Source: Gordonia desulfuricans NBRC 100010 (GTDB taxonomy: Bacteria > Actinomycetota > Actinomycetes > Mycobacteriales > Mycobacteriaceae). From it: a stretch of 59,226 nucleotides of DNA. A model generated the notes under the pieces. It saw only the letters and a program-made list of their open reading frames with translations, had not been told where the DNA came from and did no database searches. The position numbers and the translations under genes were made by a program. The stretch covers positions 1-59,226 of the forward strand of contig NZ_BCNF01000063.1 in NCBI RefSeq assembly GCF_001485495.1. Reading direction: 5' to 3'. This document shows, piece by piece, positions 47,789-56,141 of this stretch (within the stretch, counting starts at the first letter, position 1; the number at the start of each line of letters is the position of its first letter).

Positions 47789-49504
47789 TCACATCATGTG
47801 CTCGGGGTGCACATGCGACGGCATCAGCTGCAGCAGCGACATCCGCAATGCCATCTCGCGTCGGTTGTCGACGAGCTCGGAGTACAGGTCGTCGACGGCC
47901 GAACGGCCGAGGGCATGCGGTCCGACGATTCGGTAGCCGGCCTGGTTGAACGGGCCGAACCAGAGTTGGATGAAGAGTTTGGGGTTCAGGATCATCCGCC
48001 ACATCGGCACCAGACAACCGATTTCTCGTGCGAGCGAATCGAGGTAGACGATGTTCGACGGGATCGACTCGGTGTGTCGGGGACTCAGCGCGGTCCAGTG
48101 CTCCTCCCATTTCTTCTCGCGGTCGATCACCTCGTCGATGTTCCGCGGAACCCTCAGCGTCCCACTGCACACCTGCGCGAAGTAGCGGGCCTGCATTTCC
48201 GCACAGATCGGAATGCCACCGGAGAAGGGCCGGACGAAGCCGATGAATGCGACGGTGCCCTGGTGGTCGGGGTGCAGGAAATGCTTGTACAGGTTGCGCA
48301 CATTGCCGTCCCGGACCCGCAGTTCACCGATCGAGATCTCGTCGGTGCTGAATCCGGTACACAACACGATGGTGTCGAATTCGGCGGCCGTTCCGTCCTG
48401 GAACCGCACCGTGGTGCCGTCCGCATCGGCGATTCCCGAGTCGTTCAACAAGACCTTGCCGCTGGTGATGCTCGGGACGAAGCTGACGTTCTTGCTGAAG
48501 ATGCTGCGTTGGGCCCAGCTGCCGTCGGGATGCGATTTCCGGTTCCAGGTCCGGATGAAGTCCCAGTTCTCGTCGGTGTGCGGGGTGTCGATGTCGAGCT
48601 GGGGCGGGTGTGCGGGTTGTCCGAACGGGTTGACGGTGGGCGCGGCCGGACGCCGGCCGGGAACCATCTTCTCCGTGAGGACCCGAAGCGCGCCGAGCGC
48701 GGTCGTGGCGATCCCGTAGATGATCGACACCACGGTGAAGACCACCTCGGCAATCGTGGTGCGGCCCCAGAACGATTCGTAGGCGAATGGGTAATCGGTT
48801 GCCCGACGGAGCATCTCGTGGTGATGGGACCGGATGGTGCCGTGGTCGGTGGTCCTGGTGCTGTTGAACACCCGCGGCAGCAGATAGGCCCGCGACCGGA
48901 TGGACAACGTGGCGGTGTCGGCGACGTCTCCGATCTCCCGGACGATGTCGGCCCCGGACTCGGCGAGTCCGACGATGAGCACCTTCTTGCCCTGGAATCG
49001 CTTGTTGTTCCGGTATTCCGAGGAATGCACGATCTCGCCGGTGAAGCCCTTGATCTCGGGGATCGCCCGGTTGGGTGTCTTGAACGGTCCGGAGCAGACC
49101 GCCACCGCGTCGAAGGTCTCCTGCGATTCGACGCCGTCGTGACGCACGGTCACCGCCCACCCGCCGGAGTCCCGTCGGACGTCGGTGACCTGGCTGCCGA
49201 ATCGGATCGCCGGACGGAGCCCGAAGCGGTCGGCGTATTCGGCGAGGTACCGGAAATACTGTTTGCGCGTGTAGAAGACCCGGTCGCCGGAGAACGGATG
49301 GTCGGAATAGGCCATCAGCTTCATCGAGATGGTGAGGTGAAGGTTGTCGTATGCCTTCATCTGTTCGTCGTCGCCGTTGTGCCTCAGCCACAGACCGCCG
49401 ATATCCGCATTCTTGTCGAAGCAGACCACCTCATGCCCTTCGTCGAGCAGCTGTTTGATGGTCGTCAGGCCGCACGGGCCCGCTCCGACGACACACACCT
49501 TCAT
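47789..49504 (-). CDS. Flavin-containing monooxygenase / Baeyer-Villiger-type
   Basis: 571 residues from the ATG at 49504. FAD motif GAGPCG at residues 7-12, the FMO fingerprint FxGxxxHxxxY in FTGEIVHSSEY, and NADP motif VLIVGLAESGADI. Long C-terminal half includes hydrophobic stretches VVFTVVSIIYGIATTALGAL and LFIQLWFGPFNQAGY, suggesting membrane association. Related to mycobacterial FMOs that oxidise ketones or amines. Substrate unknown; a possible iron-box-like site lies upstream. Confidence 0.88.
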   Translation of the reverse strand: MKVCVVGAGPCGLTTIKQLLDEGHEVVCFDKNADIGGLWLRHNGDDEQMKAYDNLHLTISMKLMAYSDHPFSGDRVFYTRKQYFRYLAEYADRFGLRPAIRFGSQVTDVRRDSGGWAVTVRHDGVESQETFDAVAVCSGPFKTPNRAIPEIKGFTGEIVHSSEYRNNKRFQGKKVLIVGLAESGADIVREIGDVADTATLSIRSRAYLLPRVFNSTRTTDHGTIRSHHHEMLRRATDYPFAYESFWGRTTIAEVVFTVVSIIYGIATTALGALRVLTEKMVPGRRPAAPTVNPFGQPAHPPQLDIDTPHTDENWDFIRTWNRKSHPDGSWAQRSIFSKNVSFVPSITSGKVLLNDSGIADADGTTVRFQDGTAAEFDTIVLCTGFSTDEISIGELRVRDGNVRNLYKHFLHPDHQGTVAFIGFVRPFSGGIPICAEMQARYFAQVCSGTLRVPRNIDEVIDREKKWEEHWTALSPRHTESIPSNIVYLDSLAREIGCLVPMWRMILNPKLFIQLWFGPFNQAGYRIVGPHALGRSAVDDLYSELVDNRREMALRMSLLQLMPSHVHPEHMM

Positions 49505-49987
49505 GAATTCCTCCGAACATGAACAAGCCCAAGTGGTGAGTGCCCGCCCGCTCGGTTGTCGGCGGCGTCGTCGAAGGCGTCGCACCGGCATCGGATAGCG
49601 GGTCGGTCAGCGGCCCGAGATCGCTCGAACCAGCGAGTGGTAAGGGTAGGCATACCAAAGCTATATGTCTACTTCTGTATCGCGTAAATCAGACAAAACA
49701 CACGTAATTCATGCCCGCTCGCCGCCCGACCTCGGATTCCCGGAAATGCGTCCGGTTCCGATCCATTAGGTCTGACTAACTTTTGTCGGGTCACTTTTGT
49801 TCAGCACATTGGCAGCAACTCCACAGATTCGCTGCGAACAGCGGCCCCGAATGCACGGCCGCGAGGACCGGCCCGGCGCCACTCCCCGACCGCAGACGTT
49901 CGCCGCCGACGGCTCTCCCACGCACCGCCCGGTGGGCACTCCGCCCGCCGACCATCCACGCGGCCGACACACATTAGAGTCGAGCGG
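49505..49987. other. 483-base intergenic region with two iron-box-like sites
   Basis: No gene seen. Contains AT-rich stretches (49655-49705) and two candidate 19-base IdeR/DmdR-like sites: TAAGGGTAGGCATACCAAA (49642-49660), about 14 of 19 matches to TTAGGTTAGGCTAACCTAA, and TTAGGTCTGACTAACTTTT (49766-49784), about 13 of 19. Either could be coincidence. Upstream of both the FMO (minus) and the DsbA-like gene (plus). Confidence 0.3.
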
Positions 49988-50731
49988 GTGACTGACCGGC
50001 GGAAATCATCGGGCGCGTCGCGCCACCAACCACGTGCGACGTCCAGCAGGGCGACATATGTGCTCATCGGCGCAGCTGTCGTGATCGTGGCGGCACTCGT
50101 GATCGGCGGCTTCGTGTGGAACGCGAACAAGCCCGATCGGGGCGAGGTCAGCGAGAAGGTGCTCAACGAGAACGCCGCACTCATCGTCGGCGAGCCGGCC
50201 GCGCCGACCACGATCGACGTGTTCGAGGACTTCATGTGCCCCGCCTGCAAGGAATTCGAATCCAAGTCCGGGCAGGCGATCGTCGACGCCGTGAACGCGG
50301 GCACCCTGCGTGTCCGATATCACATGCTGACCTTCCTCAACCGCATGTCCTCGTCGGGCGACTACTCGTCCCGAGCCGCCGGCGCACTGCAATGTGTGGG
50401 CGCCGCCAAGGACCCCGCGGTGTTCTTCCGCTTCCACACCGCCCTGTTCGACGACCAGCCGGAGGAGAACGGTTCCTCCGACCACTCCAACGCCCAGCTG
50501 GCCCAGATCGCCGCGGCCCAGGGCGCCACCCCGGCCACCCAGCAGTGCATCTCGACCGGCGCGATGGTCGCCGAAGCCGACGAGGCCGCAGAGATCTCCC
50601 GCAATCAGCTCACCAAGGCACTCGAGGGCCCTGCCGCGACCCCCACGGTCCTGCTGAACGGCGAGCCGGTTCCCGGCATCCTGGACGGCCCGGGCTGGCT
50701 GACCGAGATCCTCACCAAGGAGACCAAGTGA
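49988..50731 (+). CDS. Membrane-anchored DsbA-like thioredoxin protein
   Basis: 247 residues from a GTG. N-terminal helix TYVLIGAAVVIVAALVIGGFVW anchors the protein; the rest faces outward. Thioredoxin-fold with active site CPAC in DVFEDFMCPACKEFE and a cis-Pro TPTVLLNGE. Similar to the DsbA/MDT-type disulfide oxidoreductases of mycobacteria that fold secreted proteins. Last host gene before the tRNA. Confidence 0.92.
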   Translation: MTDRRKSSGASRHQPRATSSRATYVLIGAAVVIVAALVIGGFVWNANKPDRGEVSEKVLNENAALIVGEPAAPTTIDVFEDFMCPACKEFESKSGQAIVDAVNAGTLRVRYHMLTFLNRMSSSGDYSSRAAGALQCVGAAKDPAVFFRFHTALFDDQPEENGSSDHSNAQLAQIAAAQGATPATQQCISTGAMVAEADEAAEISRNQLTKALEGPAATPTVLLNGEPVPGILDGPGWLTEILTKETK

Positions 50732-50855
50732 TCGCGGCGCAGCCGTGCAGCGACCGTTTTCGGCTGCAGCCCCCTGACCAGGCGATTTGGTACCCGTAAC
50801 GACGGTGGTGTAACTTTTCTCTTGCCCGCAGAGAGGGCAAACAAGAAGTTGACAA

Positions 50856-50928
50856 GGGGCTATGGCGCAGCTGGTAGCGCACCACACTGGCAGTGTGGGG
50901 GTCAGGGGTTCGAGTCCCCTTAGCTCCA
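50856..50928 (+). tRNA. tRNA-Ala (anticodon GGC)
   Basis: 73 bases fold as a complete cloverleaf: acceptor GGGGCTA paired with TAGCTCC, anticodon arm CACACTGGCAGTGTG with GGC, T-arm AGGGGTTCGAGTCCCCT, discriminator A. The 3' CCA is not encoded. It serves as the integration site of the element that follows. Confidence 0.95.
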
Positions 50929-50935
50929 CAGAATA

Positions 50936-50975
50936 AAGCCAGGTCAGAGGGTAAATCCTCGGGCCTGGCTTTTTC
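50936..50975 (+). terminator. Terminator downstream of tRNA-Ala
   Basis: AAGCCAGG at 50936-50943 pairs with CCTGGCTT at 50964-50971, inner AGAGG/CCTC extends it, followed by TTTTT. Ends tRNA transcription at the start of the integrated element. Confidence 0.75.
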
Positions 50976-50987
50976 GTCGCCGAGGCC

Positions 50988-51007
50988 AGTGTCCCAAGAG
51001 TGTCCCA
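50988..51007. repeat. Two direct AGTGTCCCA repeats near the att site
   Basis: AGTGTCCCA at 50988-50996 and 50999-51007, 11 bases apart (one helical turn), between the tRNA terminator and the integrase stop. Could be integrase arm-binding sites; not tested. Confidence 0.4.
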
Positions 51008-51019
51008 GTGAGTCGCGGC

Positions 51020-52174
51020 CTACGCCGACGTCCCGAACAATGCCGCCCCGGCCGACTTGAGCGAGTCGTCGTAGGTCCGGCCGTACACCGAGACGGTCAT
51101 TCTCGGGTCGTGCCCATGCCAGGCGGCGACCACCGTCGGCGGGATACCGGCGTCCAACATCACCGACACCGACGTATGTCGCACGTTGCGGAGCGTGATG
51201 GCCGGGACTCCAGCGGACGCCGCCAATCGCCGGAACCGATCCGAGTACGTCCGTGGCAGCGTCGCGGTCCCGTCGGCCTCCACCGAGACGAGTCCCGTCT
51301 CGACGTACCCGCCGCCCATCTCCACCCGCTCGGCCGACTGGGCGACGCGTAGGGCTCGCAGTGCCTCGGTGATCTCGCCCGAGATCGGTAGGGTGCGGTA
51401 CCCGCGTGCCGTCTTTGGCTCGGCGGTGTCGATGAACGTCGCGGTGACTTCGACGCGCCCCTGGGCGACGGTGATCGTCCCCGCGTCGAGATCCACGTCT
51501 TTCCAGCGGAGACCGAGCACCTCGGACCGGCGGAGCCCGCACAGCGTAAGGAGCCAGCACGCCGCCAAGCGGTCCTCGGCCGCGTGTTTGCGGAACAGGT
51601 TGGCCTCCTCGCGCGTCCAGACGTCGAGGTCCTCGGAGGTGCGACGCTTGGCCTTGGGCGGCTCCACGAACTCGGCCGGGTCGCGGGCGATGATCCCCTG
51701 TCGGTGCGCGTCCTTGGTCACCTGTCGGAGCACGGCGAGAACCAACCGGGCCGAGTCGGCAGAATACGGCCGCCCGTCGCGCCGGGTGAGCCCGCCGAGG
51801 AACTTGTCTATATGCGCCTTGGTCAACTTCTGGAGTTCCAGGCCGCCGAGTTCGCGGACGATCGGCTTCGCGGCGTCGGTGTAGTTGCGCAACGTATTCG
51901 GCCGGATATCGCGCTTGCCTGCCAGCCATGCCTCGACGTGCTCGGCCACCGTGACACGAGAGCGGCCGACGTAGGAGCCCGAAGTCACCTCGGTAGTTAT
52001 CCTTCTGTACTCCTTACGGGCCTCGGTCAGCGTGCGATAGGTGAACCGACGCCGGTCCCGGCTCCCGTCTGGCTTCACGCCGACGTCGGCGCGGAACTCG
52101 TAGCTCACGGTGCCGTTCTTGGCCGTGCGTCGGGTGATCGGCTCGGACCGGCGGGTCCGCTTCTCCTCGTTCAT
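51020..52174 (-). CDS. int: Tyrosine recombinase (phage-type integrase)
   Basis: 384 residues. SAM-like N-terminal arm-binding region (EAWLAGKRDIRPNTLRNY), catalytic domain with Arg215 (TLCGLRRSEVLGLRW), Arg332 in NVRHTSV, His355 in WHGHD and nucleophile Tyr364 (VSVYGRTY). The first residue of the HxxR motif is Arg329, not His; family members vary here. Located next to tRNA-Ala, pointing to it, as expected for site-specific integration. Overlaps the upstream HTH gene by ATGA. Confidence 0.93.
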   Translation of the reverse strand: MNEEKRTRRSEPITRRTAKNGTVSYEFRADVGVKPDGSRDRRRFTYRTLTEARKEYRRITTEVTSGSYVGRSRVTVAEHVEAWLAGKRDIRPNTLRNYTDAAKPIVRELGGLELQKLTKAHIDKFLGGLTRRDGRPYSADSARLVLAVLRQVTKDAHRQGIIARDPAEFVEPPKAKRRTSEDLDVWTREEANLFRKHAAEDRLAACWLLTLCGLRRSEVLGLRWKDVDLDAGTITVAQGRVEVTATFIDTAEPKTARGYRTLPISGEITEALRALRVAQSAERVEMGGGYVETGLVSVEADGTATLPRTYSDRFRRLAASAGVPAITLRNVRHTSVSVMLDAGIPPTVVAAWHGHDPRMTVSVYGRTYDDSLKSAGAALFGTSA

Positions 52175-52788
52175 CGGTTGTTCTCCGGATTCTTGCGTCG
52201 GGGAAGCTCGTCCTCGTCCAGGTAGCCGAGATCCTTGGCCTTGCGTATCCAGCGGTCCAGGGTCGGCACGGTGGTATGCATGTCACCGGCGACGGTCTCC
52301 CGGACCGGGAACCCGGCGACGACGGCCGCCCTTACGCGCTGGGCCACCTCCTGAAAGTGCGAGTCGGGGAGTTTGCCTCGGGCGGTCCGCTCCTCGGGAC
52401 GTTGCTTAGCGGCCGACGCGAGACGTCGATACTCGGCGTCGGCCTCGGCGGGATCGTCCATATGCTCCAAGGCTGTTTGAGTCCCGACGTCGAGGAGTGG
52501 CGTCCCGAACTTGCCGTCGTGCGTATACGCGAACTTCGCCGCCGCGTGTGCTAGGCGTCGGGAGGGTATGGCGCGCAACGTTTCTGGCGAAATCGCGGCG
52601 TCGGTCTCGGAGCGGATCTGGAGGTCCACCAGACGCGGCCCGCCTTTCCCGGTGACGACGCCGACGACGTACTGGTGATCGTGGCCGTGGAGGGTCACGC
52701 GGATACCGGCGAGGTCGCCGGGAGATCCCTCCACCCGGTCTACGTGGATCACGTCGCCGGTTCGCTTCTCTTCTCGGTGTGTGCGCAT
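52171..52788 (-). CDS. HTH-containing element protein of unknown function
   Basis: 205 residues. The N-terminal half is a beta-rich, unrecognised domain (IHVDRVEGSPGDLAGIRVTLHGHDH); the C-terminal part RGKLPDSHFQEVAQRVRAAVVAGFPVRETVAGDMHTTVPTLDRWIRKAKDLGYL is the actinobacterial 'growing-copy' HTH seen in mobile-element proteins. Promotes or represses integrase expression? Inference only. Overlaps the integrase start (ATGA). Possible leaderless start: -10 TAAGCT six bases upstream of the ATG. Confidence 0.7.
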   Translation of the reverse strand: MRTHREEKRTGDVIHVDRVEGSPGDLAGIRVTLHGHDHQYVVGVVTGKGGPRLVDLQIRSETDAAISPETLRAIPSRRLAHAAAKFAYTHDGKFGTPLLDVGTQTALEHMDDPAEADAEYRRLASAAKQRPEERTARGKLPDSHFQEVAQRVRAAVVAGFPVRETVAGDMHTTVPTLDRWIRKAKDLGYLDEDELPRRKNPENNR

Positions 52789-52797
52789 GTTGATAGC

Positions 52798-52826
52798 TTA
52801 ACGTACTCGACACTTCGCAATCAATA
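52798..52826 (+). promoter_or_regulatory. Divergent promoter region of the element
   Basis: The 53 bases between the divergent HTH gene and the excisionase-like gene. Plus strand: -35 TTAACG (52798-52803), 17 bases, -10 TCAATA (52821-52826). Minus strand: TTGATT ... TAAGCT ending 6 bases before the ATG. Typical lysogeny-switch layout; prediction only. Confidence 0.4.
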
Positions 52827-52841
52827 GCCCACGCTTGAGTC

Positions 52842-53054
52842 ATGAAAACACAACGCCATGCGCCACTGGACATAAACGAACTCCGCACCATTCCGACGGT
52901 CTCGGTCGAGCGCGCCGGGGAGTACCTCGGCGTCTCGCGGGCCTACGCCTACCTCATGGCCCGAGAGGGTCGGCTCCCGGTAATCCACCTCGGCCCTCGC
53001 CGGGTACGCGTGCCGTCGGCCAAGTTGCTCGCAATGCTGGGCGTGGACGCATGA
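52842..53054 (+). CDS. Excisionase-like / MerR-type small HTH protein
   Basis: 70 residues: TIPTVSVERAGEYLGVSRAYAYLMAREGRLPVIHLGPRRVRVPSAKLLAMLG, the HTH_17/excisionase fold with the characteristic 'wing' GRLPVIHLGPRRVRVP. Expected to direct excision with the integrase or act as an early regulator. Stop overlaps the start of the next gene. Confidence 0.85.
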   Translation: MKTQRHAPLDINELRTIPTVSVERAGEYLGVSRAYAYLMAREGRLPVIHLGPRRVRVPSAKLLAMLGVDA

Positions 53055-53155
53055 GCGCGGCCGTCGTGTTCGCCCTCGTGCTCGTCGCGCTCGCGGCCTG
53101 GCCAGTCGGGACCGCCCTCGGTTCCCTCGCGGGGCGTCGGCCGCGCCACTTCTGA
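53051..53155 (+). CDS. Very small membrane peptide, 34 residues
   Basis: ATG at 53051 overlaps the previous stop (ATGA). Sequence: a hydrophobic helix AAVVFALVLVALAAWPVGTAL followed by a basic end GRRPRHF. Too short for most gene calling. Coupling to the excisionase gene supports it being real. Function unknown. Confidence 0.6.
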   Translation: MSAAVVFALVLVALAAWPVGTALGSLAGRRPRHF

Positions 53156-53227
53156 CTACCAACCCACATGCATAGGACACGCCAATGCCTTTGCGGCACA
53201 ACCTATCTGAGAAACAGGAGACCTAGC

Positions 53228-54904
53228 GTGTCCAGAAACGAAAGCACCGTCGGAACACTGTCCGACGGCACTCCCGATCTGCTCGATGAGATGGTCCGCC
53301 AAACCGTCGCCACCGATCACTCAGCCAACTCAAAAGCGAGTAAGCCCAGGGTAACGGCTCACGGATCGACCACCAAGCACGACGACCCGGTGGTGTGGGT
53401 CAACCTAACCCGCCGCGACGCGACCCCGTTCGACTCGGTGCCCGATCGAAAGATCGTCAACCGATCCGGCGCGAACCCGCTCGGGATCGAGTGGTCGCGG
53501 TACGCGGGCCACGAGATCCACGTCGTCGTCGCCTCGGACGACCTGACCGGCGGGCTATCGGGTCCGCTCGATCAGCCGTTGACCGACCCCGAGGTTCTGG
53601 ACGAGCTGGCTCGTGAGGCGACGGTGAGCGGAGGTGCCGACCCCGACGACCGTAATCCCGATATGCACCTGCACATCGTGGACCCCACCGGGCCACCGCT
53701 GGGGGCCTACCCGATCACGCCGCTGGAGCCACTGGTCGATCGTGACCGTAAGAAGCTGTTCACCGGCCGCACCGTAGCCGAGGCCCGGGAGCGGGCGGCG
53801 TTGGTACGCCGACGGACCAGCGCCGACGCCTCCGACCGATTCGAGGCCGAGAAGCTCGCCGCCACTGGCGGGACGGTCGTGGCGTTGTCTGACGCCGATG
53901 AGGTCACCAGCCGACCAGTGAAAGCGCTGATCGCCGGTCACCTCGTCAGCGGTACTAGTGCGATGTTCACGGCTCCGAACAACACCGGCAAGACGGCCGT
54001 GGCTACGGATATGGGTCTGTGCATATCGACGGGGACGCCGTGGGGATCGGACTACACCACGCGCGGCCGCGTGGCGTACCTGGTCGGTGAGGGCGGAGGG
54101 GACGCCTTCCGGGTCCGGGTGGACGCCTGGCTCAACCACCACGGCAAGACGTGGGACGACATACGGGGATGGTTCAAGGTGGTGGACCCCTCGCCGCACT
54201 TCCAGTCACCCGCGTGGGACGCCCTGACGACCGCCCTGGCGCGTTTCGACCCTGACCTCATCATCATCGACACGTTGACCGCTCACCAGTCCAGCACTGA
54301 CGAGAACGCGACGTCGGCCGCGACCGCCACCCAGGCCAAGCTCCAGCGGATTCGCCAGCTCACCGGCGCGGCGACCCTCATCCTTCATCATCCAGGGCGA
54401 CAAGGTGCCCAGGGGCGCGGATCGGGAACGTGGGAGGACAGCGCCGAGTCGGTATTCCGCTTGTCGGCCAAAGGGAACCGGCTCCACCTGACGACGGCCA
54501 AGCAACGCAGTTTCCCACGAGCTGCGCCTCGTGAACTGCGCCTGGCAGAGGTGGCCGTCGATCACGCCGTCTACCCGACAGCGCCGGTAGTCGTCCACGA
54601 GGAGCCCGAGGTCCAGGACTCGACCGTGACGGAGCTGCACGAGCAACGGGCCGCTAAGCGGGAGGCCGACGCCGCCGAGGAGGCCAGCGCCAAGCTGGAG
54701 GCCGCGCGGTCGGTGGTGGTAGCCATCGTCACCGACTCGGGGCCGGTGAGCCAGAAGCGGCTAGAGGACCTCGCCAAGGCCGCTGGCCTGGCACCGCGTC
54801 GAGCGGTTCGAGACGCCTACGCCTCGCTCGTGGACGACGGCACTTTCACCGAGACCAACGGCGACCGAGGGGCCATTCTCTACCGCTTGGCGAGCCCGTC
54901 GTGA
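53228..54904 (+). CDS. RepA-like AAA ATPase (plasmid/phage replication type)
   Basis: 558 residues from the GTG at 53228, with AACAGGAGA upstream. The AAA_25 domain has Walker A near residue 250 (TAPNNTGKTAVA) and Walker B DPDLIIIDTLTAHQ, and a sensor-like ATLILHHPGR. N-terminal 200 residues include GGADPDDRNPDMHLHIVDP of unknown role; the C-terminal end (about 470-558) is a winged helix (SQKRLEDLAKAAGLAPRRAVRDAYASLVDDG). Hexameric RepA-type helicase loaders act in element replication. The iteron array starts at its stop codon. Confidence 0.85.
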   Translation: MSRNESTVGTLSDGTPDLLDEMVRQTVATDHSANSKASKPRVTAHGSTTKHDDPVVWVNLTRRDATPFDSVPDRKIVNRSGANPLGIEWSRYAGHEIHVVVASDDLTGGLSGPLDQPLTDPEVLDELAREATVSGGADPDDRNPDMHLHIVDPTGPPLGAYPITPLEPLVDRDRKKLFTGRTVAEARERAALVRRRTSADASDRFEAEKLAATGGTVVALSDADEVTSRPVKALIAGHLVSGTSAMFTAPNNTGKTAVATDMGLCISTGTPWGSDYTTRGRVAYLVGEGGGDAFRVRVDAWLNHHGKTWDDIRGWFKVVDPSPHFQSPAWDALTTALARFDPDLIIIDTLTAHQSSTDENATSAATATQAKLQRIRQLTGAATLILHHPGRQGAQGRGSGTWEDSAESVFRLSAKGNRLHLTTAKQRSFPRAAPRELRLAEVAVDHAVYPTAPVVVHEEPEVQDSTVTELHEQRAAKREADAAEEASAKLEAARSVVVAIVTDSGPVSQKRLEDLAKAAGLAPRRAVRDAYASLVDDGTFTETNGDRGAILYRLASPS

Positions 54905-55066
54905 CCTCGCCAACGACCTCGCCAAGGCCCCACCTCGCCGCGAGGTCACGGCGAGGTCAGGCGGCGAGGTCAGGCGGCGAGGTCAAAACCGACTCTCACC
55001 AGCATCAACGCCATAAACACCACCACCTCGCCGCACCTCGCCATCGACCTCGCCATCGACCTCGCC
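54904..55066. repeat. Iteron-like array: 11 copies of ACCTCGCC in two orientations
   Basis: Direct ACCTCGCC at 54904, 54916, 54932; inverted GGCGAGGT at 54939 (7 of 8), 54950, 54963, 54976; direct again at 55025, 55035, 55047, 55059. Centre spacings 10-16 bases. The 41-base spacer 54984-55024 is richer in A/T than its surroundings. Candidate replication origin next to repA. Confidence 0.8.
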
Positions 55067-55174
55067 GCCGGTCCCCCCTCTCCCGTAGGGAGGGGGCCAG
55101 CGGTTGGCGAAGTGGGCGAACTGGCGCGAGCAGACGAACAGAACTCCAAACCAACCACCAACCCAACGGGCGGC

Positions 55175-55666
55175 ATGGGCTACCCGAGCAAGGAGCACCG
55201 CGTGGGTAGGCCACAAGCAATCCACGGCAAGACTGCCCACGAGGGACCTGTCGCGCTCATCGCGGCGATTGTCGCCGGATCGGCAGATCTGCGCGGTGCC
55301 GCCTGTGTCGGTCGTGGTCCGCTGTTCGACCCCGATCGCACGGCCGAGGCGCTCGGCTTCCGTACGGCTCTTGACCGAGAGCGAGCCGTCGAGGCGCTGT
55401 GTATCGGTTGCCCGGTCCGCTCCTCCTGCTGGGCCTGGGCGACCTCGATCCCAGGCAACCGTGTGACCGGACCGACGGCCGCGAGTACCTCGATCGCCGG
55501 TGCTATGCGCTGGCGTGGGCCTCGGCGGCGTGCTGCTCCTGCTCCGGCACCCGGGGAGCCCGAGAGCGGGATCGAGGCCCAGCGGCCAGCGCAGCGGCGC
55601 GGCGCACGGTCCAAGGTCCGGCCGTCGATCAATCGCAAGCGACGACGGAACCGGCGCAGACGATGA
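55175..55666 (+). CDS. WhiB-like Fe-S protein of the element
   Basis: About 163 residues from the ATG at 55175. Contains ACVGRGPLFDP and, 30 residues on, ALCIGCPVRSSCWAWA: four Cys (C, CxxC, Cx5C) as in Wbl 4Fe-4S proteins. The following GVWGG turn that binds sigma-A is replaced by NRVTGP, and the C-terminus is a long Arg/Pro-rich tail ending RKRRRNRRRR. Starts further upstream (GTG 55112, GTG 55202) are possible. Coupled to the next gene by ATGA. Confidence 0.75.
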   Translation: MGYPSKEHRVGRPQAIHGKTAHEGPVALIAAIVAGSADLRGAACVGRGPLFDPDRTAEALGFRTALDRERAVEALCIGCPVRSSCWAWATSIPGNRVTGPTAASTSIAGAMRWRGPRRRAAPAPAPGEPESGIEAQRPAQRRGARSKVRPSINRKRRRNRRRR

Positions 55667-55977
55667 GTGCGACAACGTGCTCGATCGAGCAATGCGACCG
55701 CACGGTCTCGGCGCGTGGGCTCTGCTCCCGCTGCTATCTCCGCCGATGGCGAGCTGACGAGCTTGACCCGCCGACCGTCGCGCCTCGCGTCGATCTCGTC
55801 GGCCGCCGGTTCGGGGATCTCGTGGCCACCGGCTGGGATGGCGGGCGTCGGCGGTGGCGGTGTGAGTGTGACTGCGGTCGTGCTCGGCTCGTGGCGACGG
55901 CACGACTCACCGGCGGCGCGGTCCGTAGCTGCGGTCACCACCACGCTCGTCGTCCTCGCGGGTCGCCCGACACTTGA
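55663..55977 (+). CDS. Cys-rich zinc-finger-type protein
   Basis: 104 residues from the ATG at 55663. Two metal-binding clusters: CSIEQCDRTVSARGLCSRCYLRRW and RCECDCGRARLV...SCGHHH. Resembles phage proteins that carry a zinc-ribbon and HNH-like N-finger but no nuclease signature is visible. Function unknown. Confidence 0.7.
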   Translation: MSATTCSIEQCDRTVSARGLCSRCYLRRWRADELDPPTVAPRVDLVGRRFGDLVATGWDGGRRRWRCECDCGRARLVATARLTGGAVRSCGHHHARRPRGSPDT

Positions 55978-56141
55978 CCCGTGTTCGAGCGGGTCGTCTA
56001 GGCCCAGGGGGGTCGGTGCCACGAACTCGCGACCTCTTTCCCAGCTCCGCCGGTTACCTGGCGTTTGAAAAACGCGGACCTCTGACCAGCGCATATTCCG
56101 CTACTGAAAATGACCACCAATATCAACAAGGAGCATTCGCT

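Noticed and set aside
55073..55096. Terminator in the CCCCCCTCTCCCGTAGGGAGGGGG stretch shortened here to its arms
   Set aside because: A hairpin is possible (TCCC/GGGA plus flanking C/G) but no T-run follows and it sits between the iterons and the WhiB-like gene; kept out as a feature.
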